Assembly (NCBI GenBank): GCA_025667525.1
Contig: CM046882.1
Span: 218,410,592 to 218,474,591, forward strand
From: Glebionis coronaria
Lineage: Eukaryota; Streptophyta; Magnoliopsida; Asterales; Asteraceae
Length of the DNA: 64,000 nucleotides
Direction: 5' to 3'
A program made the translations under genes and the position numbers. Numbering within the stretch: the stretch's first letter is position 1; every line of letters starts with the position of its first letter. The notes under the pieces are model-generated. The model worked only from the letters and a program-made list of their open reading frames with translations, was not told where the DNA came from and did no database searches. Of the stretch, positions 32,249-44,465 are shown piece by piece.

Positions 32249-34938
32249 CTAATTATCATTGGGGAAGGTGACTTGGTCGAGGTAGTTCAAGGATGGAACT
32301 TCCCCGCCAAAGTAGTGCTTCAACCTATGTCCATTCACCTTGAAGTTAGGACCATCATCTTGAGCTAGCTCGATGGTCCCATACGGAAATACTTGAGTCA
32401 CGGTGAATGGACCGGACCAACGGGATTTCAATTTACCGGAAAATATTTTCAATCTTGAATTAAAAAGTAAAACTTGATCCCCAATGTTAAAAACCCGGTT
32501 TTTAATTTTTGAATCATGCAACTTTTTAGTTTTCTCTTTGTAAATCAATGAATTTTCATAAGCAATGTCTCTCAATTCATCCAATTCATTTAATTGCATT
32601 TTCCGGTGTTTTCCCGCGGTCTCCATGTCATCATTACAATGCTTTAGGGCCCAATAAGCCTTGTGTTCTAACTCGATAGGCAAATGACAATTCTTTCCAT
32701 ACACAAGCTTATAGGGAGTGCACCCAATGGGTGTCTTATGAGCGGTCCTAAAGGCCCATAAAGCATCGTCTAACTTATCCGACCAAGATTGTCAGTTTTC
32801 CCCCACGGATCTCTCCAAGATCCTCTTCAAAGCTCGGTTTGAAACCTCGACTTGCCCACTCGTTTGTGGGTGATAAGCCGTAGAAAGACGATGTGTAACC
32901 CCATATTTCCTTAGAACCCTTTCGAATTGGTCATTACAAAAATGGGTTCCACGATCGCTTATGATAGCACGAGGGGTTCCAAACCTAGCAAACAAACTTT
33001 TCAAGAACTTAACTACCACACGAGCATCATTAGTGGGCAAGGCCTTCGCCTCCACCCACTTAGAAAGGTAGTCAACCGCAACGAGAATGTACTTATTACC
33101 ACGAGATGATGGGAATGGCCCCATAAAGTCTATGCCCCAAACGTCAAAGATCTCACATACTTGAATGATATTTTGTGGCATTTCATCTTTTTGTGAGGCT
33201 TTTCCTTGTCGTTGGCATGAATCACAAGACTTCACAAGATCTTGTGCATCTCGGTAAATAGTAGGCCAAAAGAAGCCGGCATCAAACACCTTTTTAGCCG
33301 TGAGATTAGCACCGTGGTGACCACCCGTGGGTCCCTCATGGCAAGCTCTAAGGATGTTAGAAGCTTCGGTGCCAAATACACAACGGCGGATGATTTGATC
33401 CGCACAAGTTCGAAACAAGTAAGGGTCGTTCCAAAAATAGAACTTGACATCACGAAATAATTTTCGTTTTTCTTGAGTTGTCATACCCTTAATGATGAAG
33501 TTACCCGCATGGTAATTTGCAAAATCCGCAAACCATGGGGTAGAAGAATCAAGTTTGGAATTCACTACACCAAGTGTCTCGAGCGGAAATGTTTCGGTGA
33601 TTTCCTTAGGCTCGTAAACACTTTGGTGAGGATCTTCCAAACGAGAGAGATGGTCGGCCGCTAGATTCTCGGCTCCTTTTTTGTCAACGATTTTGTGATC
33701 AAATTCTTGAAGGAGGAGAATCCAACGAAGTAATCTCGGCTTTGCATCTTGTTTAGCCATGAGATACTTGATAGCCGAATGGTCCGTATACACTATGCAT
33801 TTCGTCAAGACGAGGTAAGGTCGGAATTTCTCAAATGCATACACCACGGCAAGGAACTCCTTTTCCGTCGTAGTGTATTTAAGTTGAGCCTCGGTCATCG
33901 TCTTGCTAGCATAGTGAATAGGCAAGAAATGCTTATCATGACGTTGCCCCAAAACGGCCCCAATAGCGTAATCACTTGCGTCACACATAAGTTCAAAGGG
34001 GAGGTTCCAATTGGGAGCAACAAGAATGGGAGATTCGGTAAGTTTCCTCTTAAGGATCTCAAAGGCTCGTACACAATCTTCGTCAAAGACAAAACGCGCC
34101 TCTTTTTCAAGAAGATGTGTAATGGGTCGAGAAATCTTCGAGAAATCCTTGATGAATCGTCGATAAAAGCCCGCGTGGCCTAGGAAACTCCTAACTCCCT
34201 TGACGGTTTTGGGATGAGGTAATTTGGCGATGACGTCTACCTTAGCTTGATCAACCTCAATCCCCGCTTTCGAGACCTTGTGCCCTAAGACGATTCCACT
34301 TCTAACCATAAAATGACACTTTTCCCAATTGAGCACAAGGTTGGTTTCCTCACAACGTTTTAACATTCTCTCAAGGTTCGACAAACACGAAGTAAAGGAA
34401 TCACCAAACACGGAAAAGTCATCCATGAAGACTTCCATCGTCTTCTCGATCATATCATGAAAAATAGCCATCATGCATCGTTGAAAAGTTCCCGGTGCAT
34501 TACAAAGTCCGAATGGCATTCTACGATAAGCAAACGTTCCATATGGACACGTAAACGTAGTTTTTTCTTGATCACGAGGATCGATGGGAATTTGGAAGTA
34601 ACCGGAAAAACCATCCAAAAAGCAATAGAAATCGTTTCCCGCAAGACGCTCCAACATTTGGTCCATGAAGGGCATGGGAAAATGGTCTTTTCGAGTGGCT
34701 TCATTCAACTTTTGATAGTCTATGCACACTCTCCATCCGGTCACGAGTCTCGTGGGAATCAACTCGTTGGCATCGTTTGGCACAACGGTCATCCCTCCCT
34801 TTTTAGGGACACAATGAATAGGACTCACCCAAGGGCTATCGGAAATAGGGTAAATCATTCCCGCGTCAAGGAGTTTAAGGACCTCCTTTTTGATGACGTC
34901 GTGAATTTTGGGGTTTACCCTTCTTTGACTTTGGATTG
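32249..34938 (-). pseudogene. Ath-D reverse transcriptase, RNase H and integrase
   Basis: The frame enters from the Ath-F insertion point (GATTG) with [18 protein letters not shown], then the RT blocks [56 protein letters not shown] and catalytic F-M-D-D-F-S. RNase H ([36 protein letters not shown]) and integrase (zinc finger [13 protein letters not shown]...CDSCQ; Asp in GIDFMGP, Asp in IISDRGTHF, Glu in SGQVEVSN) follow. TGA at 32794-32792 replaces the Arg that the related Ath-F sequence has at this place; after it the same frame runs on through the GKL.SRWSGPF region to the natural stop at 32249. One nonsense codon and the Ath-F insertion are the only breaks in this half. Confidence 0.94.
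34934..34938. repeat. Target-site duplication of Ath-F, left copy (GATTG)
   Basis: GATTG lies before the LTR at 34939 and is repeated at 46210-46214. Joining the flanks restores the Ath-D RT frame. Confidence 0.93.
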
Positions 34939-36682
34939 TGATACAGGGATTTTATGTGGGTTCAATTTTACTCTCGATATCCTCTCGAATTGATCTCGGT
35001 CTCAAGTGGAATGATTTGTTCTTGGTTAATAAAGAGTGGTTGGTTTGTTTATCTATTATAAACTAATGACAAGTAATTAAAGTGTTGTTGAGTAAAAGGG
35101 AAGTTAAAAGATTAGTATTGAAATGACAAGTAAAATGAATGCATGGAAACTTAAAGGTGATGATGGAAAAGTACTAACTCTTTAAATAAAACTAACACTT
35201 GGAAAAATTTCAGGAAAATAAAAGGTACTATAAGAAAGTGTTATCGAAGGAAACCAAAAACAAGCCAAAAGGGGGCCCGATCGGAATATATTCCGATCGG
35301 ATGGTCGGAATGGTGGGAAGAAGTAACAAATCGGAATATGGGAACAAAGGGCCAATCGGAATAATCGCTAAGGTAACCAATCGGAATGCCTCACTAGCTT
35401 ACAATCGGAATACTGGGTACTACACCCAATCGGAATATGGACAAAAGCTGCTAATCGGAATAAGGACAAAAGACCAATCGGAAAACAAGACTTGAGGCCC
35501 AATCGGAAAGGATAAACCCTAATCCGATTGGGTTGATCGGAATATGAAGAGCAAAGCCGTCGGAATAAGGGACCGATCGGAATGTAGGAGTAACAACTTT
35601 CCTAAAATCAAGGAAACGGTTATGGTGGTGTACCGGTCGGAAAGCCAATCGGAAAAAGGAGTTTAAACCCTTTCCGAAATCTATGGAAATGGGGAAAAGC
35701 AAGGCAATAAGCTAAGTAATAAGCTAACACCAAAACTTATCAATCCAAATATGTAACCGAATCAAATAATCACTTTAATCAACTTATCTAACTTGAAATC
35801 AAGCAACTTTTTAGATCAAACCATAAAAACATAAACTTTTTAATAAAACTTTTAATAAGAAAAATAAGATGATCATAAAAATAAGCCAATAAGCACAAAA
35901 GTCTTAAAGCTTAATCAAATGAAATCTTATAAAATGATCAAAAGATTAACTTTTTAGCATGAAATCAATTAGAACAACACGGATCACATGATAATCACAC
36001 CAAAATCAATCTTAAATCAAAGAAAAGTAGAATGAGATTAAGAAATAAAAGCTTAAAAATGGAACTTGATTAATTAAAGATAATACAAAAGTTTGAATTT
36101 GAAAGAGAAAAGAGATGAAATCTAGTGAGAGAAAGTTTAGAACTTTCTCTCTCTAAAACTAGAAACTACCTAAAAAACTAAGTGTGAATTTTTGTGAAGT
36201 AAGGGCCTTTATATAGGCGTGTACATGGTGATGATGGGCTTTTGATTGGGCTTTGATTTGGGCTTCTTTTTCTTCTTTCTTCTTAAGTCTTCATGCGTCT
36301 TTTAAATAAACGTTGCCGACTTGGATTTGAGAAGTGTCGGTGAATTATTCCAACTCGTCTTATAATCTATTGTTTTATAGACTCGAGTTCTTCGACATAT
36401 ATGAATCTTCCATCTTTGGCTCTATTCTTCGATAAATCTTCAAATAGGCACAATGACTTCAAATCTTCTGCATCTCTTGGATAATAGACTTCGTCTTGAG
36501 TCTTTTTCCTCGATAAAACCCGTATAATCCCATGTTTTCTTCATTATTCATCCAGTTGACTCTGAAAACACAATAAACACAAAAACCACGCATAATTCCA
36601 AATAAATGATATTAAATACGTGTTTTGGTCTCGTTTTAGCCCGATTTAAGTGGTAAAAGGATGGGTGTTTTCACACCTATCA
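34939..36682 (-). repeat. Ath-F 3-prime LTR (left copy, 1744 bp)
   Basis: Plus-strand ends TGATACAGGG...CACACCTATCA. A minus-strand TATATAAA box is at 36215-36208. The region 35277-35680 has sixteen TCGGA-containing motifs, mostly AATCGGAAT, at about 25-base intervals. The remainder is AT-rich and I see no supportable gene. Confidence 0.95.
35277..35680 (-). repeat. TCGGAAT repeat field and 24-base perfect palindrome in the Ath-F LTR
   Basis: Positions 35277-35300 form a perfect palindrome centred on ATAT with GATCGG/CCGATC arms. About fifteen further degenerate copies of (A)ATCGGAAT(A) follow, plus inverted copies such as TTTCCG and ATCCGATTGGG. The right LTR copy is 44804-45207. A similar field occurs in the unrelated Copia-C leader (53760-54080). 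Confidence 0.88.
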
Positions 36683-36722
36683 AATCCCCTACACTTAACC
36701 ATTGCCATGCCCTCATGCAATG
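36683..36722 (-). promoter_or_regulatory. Ath-F 3-prime polypurine tract with adjoining inverted repeat
   Basis: On the minus strand CATTGC...GCAATG (36722-36700) precedes AAGTGTAGGGGATT (36697-36683), which abuts the LTR TGATAGG. The polypurine core is AGTGTAGGGG, not the AGTATGGGGG of Ath-D and Ath-E. Confidence 0.85.
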
Positions 36723-38589
36723 CTTAGTGACAAAGCACATTTACACTTTCCTCATAATCAATCACCCTTGGCCTTATTAATATACTACGAAAATAAAAAT
36801 ACTAGAAGAAATTTTAAAACTTTAAAGCAAACAAAAGGATGGAAAATTACTTGCAAAGAGATCGAGGACTTACATTAGGGCTTCAGTGCTGCGAAGATTT
36901 ATCACCCTCAAGTTTCACGTTCCCCAAACTAAGCTTAAAAACGAGATCATTGTTATTATAAGTTAGTAATTCAAACACTTACACACATGGCTTAATTAAA
37001 TGCTTAGACTCCCTTATTCCTAGGTGTATCTCTTATATTTTATTTTTGTCTTAGAATGATCATGAAGATGCATTTTTGGACTTATTTCGATAGTTATTTA
37101 GGGCTGAAAGCAAAGTAGGACGATTTGATCAATAGTTAGCTAAAGGACAAAATCTCTTAAAACTGCTTCTCGGGATATCAAAAAGTTCATATCTTGGCAT
37201 AACTTGGTTCACGATTTGAGACCTTTCTCGGGCCGATATTTGGCATGTACTTCATACTTCATATCTTCGAGAGACGTTCTTGAGATAATGGTTTTCTCAT
37301 CATAATAGAGTTTCTTCGCTTGGAGACTTTTGAGGGGTACTCCAACTTTGTTGACCACGACTTCATGATTATTTCTTCAGTCTCTAATTGGGATTTTGAG
37401 ATACAACGATCCGCCTCCTTTTCGGACTTGGATCTATTTATCCTCATACCTTGTTAGGGTCTTTTCGGATAGACTTCTCCATCATCTTTTATGGGAGTTG
37501 ATTGCTTTTCGTCGTGAGTCTTGATCCTTCATATTGACTTTAGGAATAATGCTTTTCACATCACTTTGGATCTTCAGCAATAATATTGAATCCTCATGCC
37601 TTGTTAGGGCCTTTTCGGACTCGCCAATCTTCGCGCCCCGCTTCATAAGTTATGCCTTGGCTATGAACTCTTATCATTACCGAGCAACTTTTAAACGATC
37701 TTGGGCTAGAAGCTAAGTAACTTTTCAAATCGTAAGACCTTACTTATTGCAGATAAATTTTTAGCAAGTGATGGGAGAATAGGCAAATAATTACACCAAG
37801 TGAGCTTGCGTAAGAACACCGACTTATAATTGACTCTATCATTTCTCGTCCTCCACAATTTAAAATCTCAAGTAATGAGACTCGTGGACACTTAGCCTAA
37901 TAAACCAATTAAGGTCTACATGGTTAAGGATACTAGCTAGAATAAACTTGGATAAGTCTATTCGGGTTGAGTCAAAATAAACGCAACGGGCCTAATATGT
38001 CAAAGATTTCTAAACTAGCTACACCACTTATTAATATTTTTGACTTTATTGCGGAATATATACATATGAAAGCAACGATAAAAATTTTAAAAATTACGAC
38101 TAAATGGCCAAAGTTAATTAAAAATTTGAAAAATGTTGAAAAAGATGATTTTCCGGTTAATTGAAGGCATTTTCATGGAAAAGTCCACTTAAAACTTCGA
38201 TAGAAGTCCCCCCTACACTTAAGATAAACATTGTCCTCAATGTTTAAGCATGTGGGAAAAGGTTCCCCTACACTTATGACATTGTGCACGTTGGTTAACT
38301 CAAGTTAAGGAAGAGACGACTAAAGTGATCAATTTCAATGTGAGTATGAAGAAAATTGAATCACGATAGTTAAGAGATAGAACCGGATTTCGGATAATAC
38401 GGGAGCACGGTTCTTCAAAGGTTCCAAGAGTGCATTCATCCCTGTAATCACATCCCCACAAAAATACAAACACCTATGCAGGCCCCCCTACACTTAGGAG
38501 GTTAAAACGTAAAAGGATAGATACTCGGGCTGCCTCCCGAGGAGCGCTTGTTTTTGATGACCGAGTCACGAGCCTGACTCGACCCAAAA
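36723..38589 (-). other. Ath-F 3-prime untranslated region
   Basis: About 1.9 kb without a supported ORF. It has internal copies of the Ath-F polypurine motif AGTGTAGGGG at 38497-38483, 38277-38265 and 38220-38208, and the inverted repeat AACATTGAGGACAATGTT at 38244-38227. The stretch 37160-37760 aligns in wording, inverted, with 27000-27560 of Ath-E, including CCTAACAAGG repeats. A GCCTCCCGAGG palindrome near 38533 takes the place of the ACGAGGTGCCTCGT element. Confidence 0.75.
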
Positions 38590-40641
38590 TTAGTTCATGG
38601 GGAACGTGGTGAGGGATGAAATCATCTCCTGAGAGATGTCCTCACCAAAGTACAGCTTCAGACGCTGGCCATTCACCTTGAAATTGGGCCCATTTGGCTG
38701 AGAAAGCTCAATGGTCCCATACGGAAAGACGTTGGCGACGGTGAATGGACCAGACCAGCGGCTCTTCAACTTGCCAGAGAAGATCTTCAACCGAGAGTTG
38801 AAAAGTAAGACTTGATCACCAATATGGAACTCTCGGTTCTTGATTTTTGCGTCATGGAGGATCTTCGTCTTCTCTTTGTAGATCAGCGAGTTCTCATAAG
38901 CTTCATTTCTCAGTTCGTTGAGCTCGTTGAGTTGAATCTTGCGATGATCACCGGCTTTGTTGATGTCGAAGTTAGCCCACTTTAAGGCCCAGTGCGCCTT
39001 ATGCTCCAGCTCGATGGGGAGGTGGCATGCTTTCCCGTACACAAGACGATAAGGTGTACAACCGATTGGGGTCTTGTAAGCAGTACGGAAAGCCCACAGA
39101 GCATCATCTAACTTATCGGCCCACGCGGCACGATGCTCTCCCACAGTACGCTCCAAAATTCGTTTCAATCCACGATTGGATATCTCGGCTTGCCCATTGG
39201 TTTGGGGATGATAAGCGGTGGAAAGACGGTGATTGACACCATACTTGGCCATGACTCTTGCAAATTGATCGTTGCAAAAATGAGTCACGCGGTCACTGAT
39301 AATAGCACGAGGAACGCCGAATCGAGAGAACAGCGATTTCAAAAAGTTACAAACCACCCTTGCATCATTAGTAGGTAAAGCTTTGGCTTCAACCCACTTG
39401 GAGACGTAGTCAACGGCAACAAGGATGTATTTGTTTCCTTTAGATGAAGGGAATGGCCCCATAAAGTCGATACCCCAAACATCAAAGATTTCACACTCTT
39501 GAATGAAATTCTGAGGCATCTCGTCTTTATGTGTGATCGTGCCTTGTTTCTGGCAAGCATCACATTTTTTAACCATATCGTGAGCGTCACGATAAATGGA
39601 GGGCCAATAAAATCCTGAATCAAACACTTTTTTGGCGGTGTAGTTGGGACCAAAGTGACCACCAGTGGGTCCTTTGTGGCAAGCATTAAGGATTTCGAAA
39701 GCTGCCGGTCCATCAACACATCGGCGAATAATCAAGTCGGCACATTGTTTGAAAAGATACGGGTCATCCCAGAAGTAAGTCTTTATGTCTTTGAAGAACT
39801 TCTTCTTTTGCTGGGATGTTAACCCGTCAACGAGGATTCCACCCGCCAAGTAGTTTGCAATGTCCGCAAACCACGGGGTTTCATCAGCAGTCGAGTTTAT
39901 AGACATTAAGGTCTCCAGGGGAAATAAATCGTTGATTTCTTTGTTCGGATGATCCCCCTGGTAAGGATCCTCAAGTCTACTGAGATGATCCGCGGCTAGG
40001 TTTTCTGCTCCTTTTTTATCGCGAATTTCGATTTTAAATTCCTGGAGCAGCAAAACCCAGCGAAGAAGTCTTGGTTTGGAATCTTGCTTGGTCAACAAGT
40101 ACTTCAGCGCGGAATGATCGGTATACACGATGGTGGTGGAAAGGACAAGATAGGGGCGAAATTTTTCAAAAGCATAAACAACAGCTAAAAGCTCTTTTTC
40201 TGTTGTCGTGTAATGCAATTGTGCCCCAGTCATTGTCTTGCTAGCGTAATGGATTGGTTGGAAGTGTTTGTTCACTCTTTGTCCAAGAACCGCTCCAATA
40301 GCAAAATCACTAGCATCGCACATCAACTCAAAAGGCAGCTCCCAATTAGGGGTAACTAAGACGGGTGCCTTAGTAAGCTTATCCTTAAGTGAGTCAAAGG
40401 CTTCAAGACACTCTTTGGAGAAGATAAAAGGAGTATCTTTTTCCAAGAGGTGGGTCATCGGGCGAGCGATTTGAGAAAAATCTTTGATGAATCGTCGGTA
40501 GAAGCCCGCATGACCCAGAAAACTTCTCACACCCTTCACGGTTGAAGGTGGAGGCAACTTAGCGATAACATCGACTTTAGCACGGTCTACTTCAAGACCG
40601 TCTTTCGAGATCTTGTGTCCTAGGACGATGCCTTCTTTACC
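38590..40641 (-). pseudogene. Ath-F RT C-terminus, RNase H and integrase
   Basis: Picks up at [11 protein letters not shown], one base out of frame from the preceding ORF. It holds the RT thumb/connection ([19 protein letters not shown]), RNase H ([36 protein letters not shown]) and integrase: zinc finger [12 protein letters not shown]...CDACQ, Asp in GIDFMGP, Asp in IISDRVTHF and Glu in [10 protein letters not shown]. Relatives, including Ath-D, have G where this copy has V right after the catalytic SDR. The C-terminal GPF domain and natural stop at 38590 are intact. Apart from the frameshift the frame is unbroken for over 680 codons. Confidence 0.93.
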
Positions 40642-43600
40642 ATAAAATGGCATTTTTCCCAATTCAGAACTAGGCGAGTGTCTTCGCACCGCTTGAGCAT
40701 ACGTTCCAAATTGGCAAGGCACGCAGAGAATGAATCGCCATAGACCGAGAAATCATCCATGAATACTTCCATAGTGTCTTCCACCATGTCATGGAAGATC
40801 GCCATCATACACCTTTGGAATGTCCCAGGAGCATTACATAAACCAAAAGGCATGCGTTTGTAAGCAAATGTTCCATAGGGACAAGTGAATGTGGTCTTTT
40901 CTTGGTCCTTGGGATCGATGGGAATTTGAAAATACCCGGAGAAACCGTCTAAGAAGCAGTAATAGTCATTACCAGCTAGACGCTCGAGCATTTGATCCAT
41001 GAAGGGAAGAGGAAAGTGGTCTTTTCTCGTGGCATCATTGAGCTTGCGATAATCAATACAAACTCTCCACCCAGTAACGAGACGAGTGGGAATCAACTCG
41101 TTGTGTTCATTGGGAACAACGGTTATTCCGCCCTTCTTGGGCACACAATGGACGGGACTTACCCACGGCGAATCCGAAATAGGGTAGATCAAGCCGGCAT
41201 CTAGAAGTTTGATAACCTCTTGTTTGATGACGTCATGAATTTTAGGATTAACCCTTCTTTGGCTCTGGATTGTGGGTTTGAAGTCATCTTCCATGAGAAT
41301 CTTGTGAGTACAAAAGTTCGGATCAATTCCGCGGATATCGGAAATTTTCCAAGCAATTGCCTTCTTATGAGCTTTAAGCACATCGATGAGACGAGTTTTC
41401 TCTTCTTCTTGCAAGTCCTTAGCGATAATGACGGGTGACTTCTTCTCTGCTTCAAGGAACGCATACTCGAGATGAGGCGGCAACTCCTTAAGTTCTAAAT
41501 CCGGAGGATTTTCGACGGGAGGTGTTTTCAAAGTCGTGGCATCGATAGCAATAACCGTGGGAGATGGAGGAGAAGGATTGTCTTCGGTGAGAAGATTGTC
41601 AAAGAAACTCATGTCTTCATCCCCCTCGGTGGGAGAATCATTAGTAGCTAAATTCGCATCTCCCATGGCATCTTCAAGATTGTTCCAGAATAAATCATTA
41701 TCTCCAAATAGAGACAACGATGAATCAATAGAGGACACGGTCTCAACATTGGGAAGAGAGGTAGGAATACTTTTGCAAGCATCAATAAAGTGTGCTTCAC
41801 AAGCCTCATCCAGAACGTCAATACAATTAACACTCTCGTTGGAATAAGGTTGTTTAGACAACTTTCCCATGTTGAAGACTACTTTATCGTCACCCACTCT
41901 CATGATAAGCTCACCGGCTTCAACATCAATGAGAGTGCGACCGGTCCTAAGGAATGGACGACCAACAATCAGTGGTACACGGGGGTCCATCTCGTAGTCG
42001 ACGACAACAAAATCAGCAGGGAAGGTGAATTTGTCGACTCCTACAATGACGTCTTCGGCTATCCCCACTGGATAAGCAACCGTACGGTTGGCCAATTCCA
42101 AAGTCATTTTAGTGGGGACTAGCTCTGGGAGAGATAATTGCTTCCAAACACTTAGAGGCATGAGATTAATACTGGCACCTAGATCGGCTAGGGCCATGCA
42201 ATTCTCTACTCCCGGGAAATTGCAAGGGATAAGAAAACGACCCGGATCACCAAGCTTGATTGGTAATTTCCTTAAGAGCACTGCAGAGCAGTTCTCATTC
42301 AGTTGGGTGTTGGCGAGATCGAGGAGCTTTTCCTTGTCGCTCAGAAGATCTTTAAACATTTTAGCATATTTAGGCATGTGAGCGAGAGCCTCAGCGAAGG
42401 AGATATTGAAATTCAATTGTTTGAACATTTTAAGGAAGTTCGAAACCTGAATATCATCCTTGCTTTTGAGCTTCTCTTTCCTCAACCTAGATGGATAAGG
42501 TATATTGGAAGAAGAGGAAGGCTTTGGAATAATAGGATCACTCACATCCTTGGGTGGAGGAGGGGTAGAAGGAAGAGGTGGAGAAATTGGGGAAGGAGAA
42601 GGATGAGGAATAGAAGCAGGTGACTCGTTCTCCTTAGTCACAACCACCGGTGGAGGTATAGGAAGCTCGGGTTCCTTGGTACCTTTGCCACTTCGAGTGG
42701 TGATTGCTTTCATCTCCCCTCTTGGGTTCGCAACGGTGTTACTCGGAAGAGTACCCGAAGAAGAGGGTTGATTACCATTGAAGAAACTAGCCATCATGTT
42801 CCTCAAGTCATTCGTTTGACTATCCATAGTGTTCTTCATATCAGCTCTTAGATCATTCCCTTGTTTCATCAGATCTGCTTTCAAGTTGCGCACTTCCTGT
42901 TGGAGATTATCCACGATCACATCGTTAGTCCTCATGTAGGTTCCAATGTCTTGATGTGAAGCGGGGGTTTGGTTCGAAGGAGCAGTGTATGCGGGTGATT
43001 GATAAGCAGGTTGCTGGTAAACTTGGGTGTTTCGTTGTTGTGTTTGTTGCTGCTTGTGAGGAGGGATGTATGGTGTACGAGTTTGTTGAGGGCGGTTGAG
43101 GTTTTGTTGTTGGTTTTGGTTGTTAGGATTAAAACCAGGTGGTGAGAGATAGTTGTTGGAACGGTAGCTAAGCAGGTTGCGGTCACCTTGAGGTTTTGCT
43201 TGATAAGCAGGTTGAGTATAGGTGCCATATGCTGCATTAACATTCTCAGCAGGGTAATCTTGGGTGGCGGTACAAGTAGTGTAAGAATGAGGACCACCGC
43301 ATATCTCACAAGGTTGGCTGACAGCGTTCACTTGAGCGTTTTTGGCGTTGTTGCTGTTGTTGTTGCTGACGGTGTGTGTGACAAGCGATTCAAGAAGCGT
43401 AGTGATTTTGTCTAATCGCTTGTCGCTGTCATTAGTGCTAGCACTAGCAACATTGGTCCTAACGCTCTTGGTTTGCACACGAGATTTGTTCTCAATGATA
43501 TCCCAAGCAGCATTGGAAGTCTTAGCCAATAAATTACCCCCTGAGGCACTATTCAGTGAATCTTGGTCACTCATGCTTAAACCATTGTAAAAAGTATTTA

Positions 43601-44258
43601 TTTGATGTACTTTGGTAAAACCATGTTGAGGGCATTTTCTCAAAAGATCTTTAAAACGATCCCAAGATTCACTGAATGACTCATCGTACTTTTGTTCAAA
43701 GTTTATAATCTCATTCCGCAAAGCGGTAGTACGAGAGGGTGGAAAAAAGTAGTTGATAAACTTTGTTTCCAAATCCGTCCACGAGAGAATACTCTGTGGC
43801 GGTTCCTTAGCAAGCCAATGCCGGGCTTGTCCCTCTAAAGAAAAGGGAAAAAGTTGTAACCTTATAACCTCCTGTGGAACTCCATTGAACTTGACCGTGT
43901 TGGTGAGTTGTAGAAATCTCTTGATATGGTCGTGTGGGTCATCAATGGTTCGTCCCAAGAATGGTTGAGCTGAGACCATCTGGATAAAGCCTGACTTTAG
44001 CTCGAAATTGTTGGCGGCAATTTGTGGTATAACAATTGGATCCGTATTGCCATCGACATGAGCTTGCAGCAATTCAATCATTGGGCGATTATCCGGAAGG
44101 TGCTCATTGTTGTTGTTATTATTCATGTTGTTGAAAGGCGGGTTGTTGTTGTTATTATTGTTGTTCGGAGGTGGTATATTATTGTTGTTTTGTACACCAG
44201 CCATGTCTAGGTTATCGAGAGGCTCGGGCTCTTGATAAGACGTGGATCGAGTGCGCAT
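40620..44258 (-). pseudogene. Ath-F Gag, protease and most of RT (1212-codon frame)
   Basis: Starts MRTRSTSYQEPEPL, then a poly-Asn tract (about residues 24-51), Athila Gag core (MIELLQAHVDG, ARHWLAKEPPQSILSW, FFPPSRTTALRNEI, INTFYNGL), cysteine motif CEICGGPHSYTTC at 317-329, Pro/Gln-rich linker, protease D-L-G-A at 692-695 with VPLIVGRPFL, then [42 protein letters not shown] and catalytic F-M-D-D at 1166-1169. The frame leaves RT as MVKKASS-stop; in Ath-D this reads as one frame, so a base was lost from the GGTAAAG run near 40640. That single lesion separates it from a full polyprotein. Confidence 0.94.
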
Positions 44259-44444
44259 ACACCTGCAAAAGAACGAACAAACAAAGCAAAAAATATTTTT
44301 GGTTTTTATTGTTTTTTAATTTTTAGGATTTTTGAAAATTTTATATTTTTTAGTGTTTTTTGAAAGTTTTCTTGCAAAAGTAACGTTCACGGGGAACGGA
44401 TCCCAAAATCCAAATTCTACAAAAAACTTTTGATCTTAACGAGA
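44259..44444 (-). other. Ath-F 5-prime leader
   Basis: Short, 186 bases. On the minus strand the gag ATG at 44258 is preceded by a pyrimidine-rich run ending TTTTGCAG (44263), which looks like a 3-prime splice site 5 bases before the start codon. There is no ORF. Confidence 0.65.
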
Positions 44445-44463
44445 GGAGCCGGCAGCGGCGCCA
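44445..44463 (-). promoter_or_regulatory. Ath-F primer-binding site
   Basis: On the minus strand TGGCGCCGCTGCCGGCTCC, 2 bases inside the LTR. It shares its first 15 bases with the Ath-D and Ath-E sites and differs at the end. Confidence 0.9.
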
Positions 44464-44465
44464 TT

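Noticed and set aside
33749..34183. Plus-strand open frame of 144 codons opposite Ath-D pol
   Set aside because: Antisense shadow of the RT/RNase H coding sequence.
34457..34993. Plus-strand open frame of 178 codons opposite Ath-D RT
   Set aside because: Antisense shadow that crosses an insertion border into the Ath-F LTR.
35199..35495. 98-codon open frame across the Ath-F LTR repeat field, repeated at 44726-45022
   Set aside because: By-product of the TCGGAAT repeats; no sign of a protein gene.
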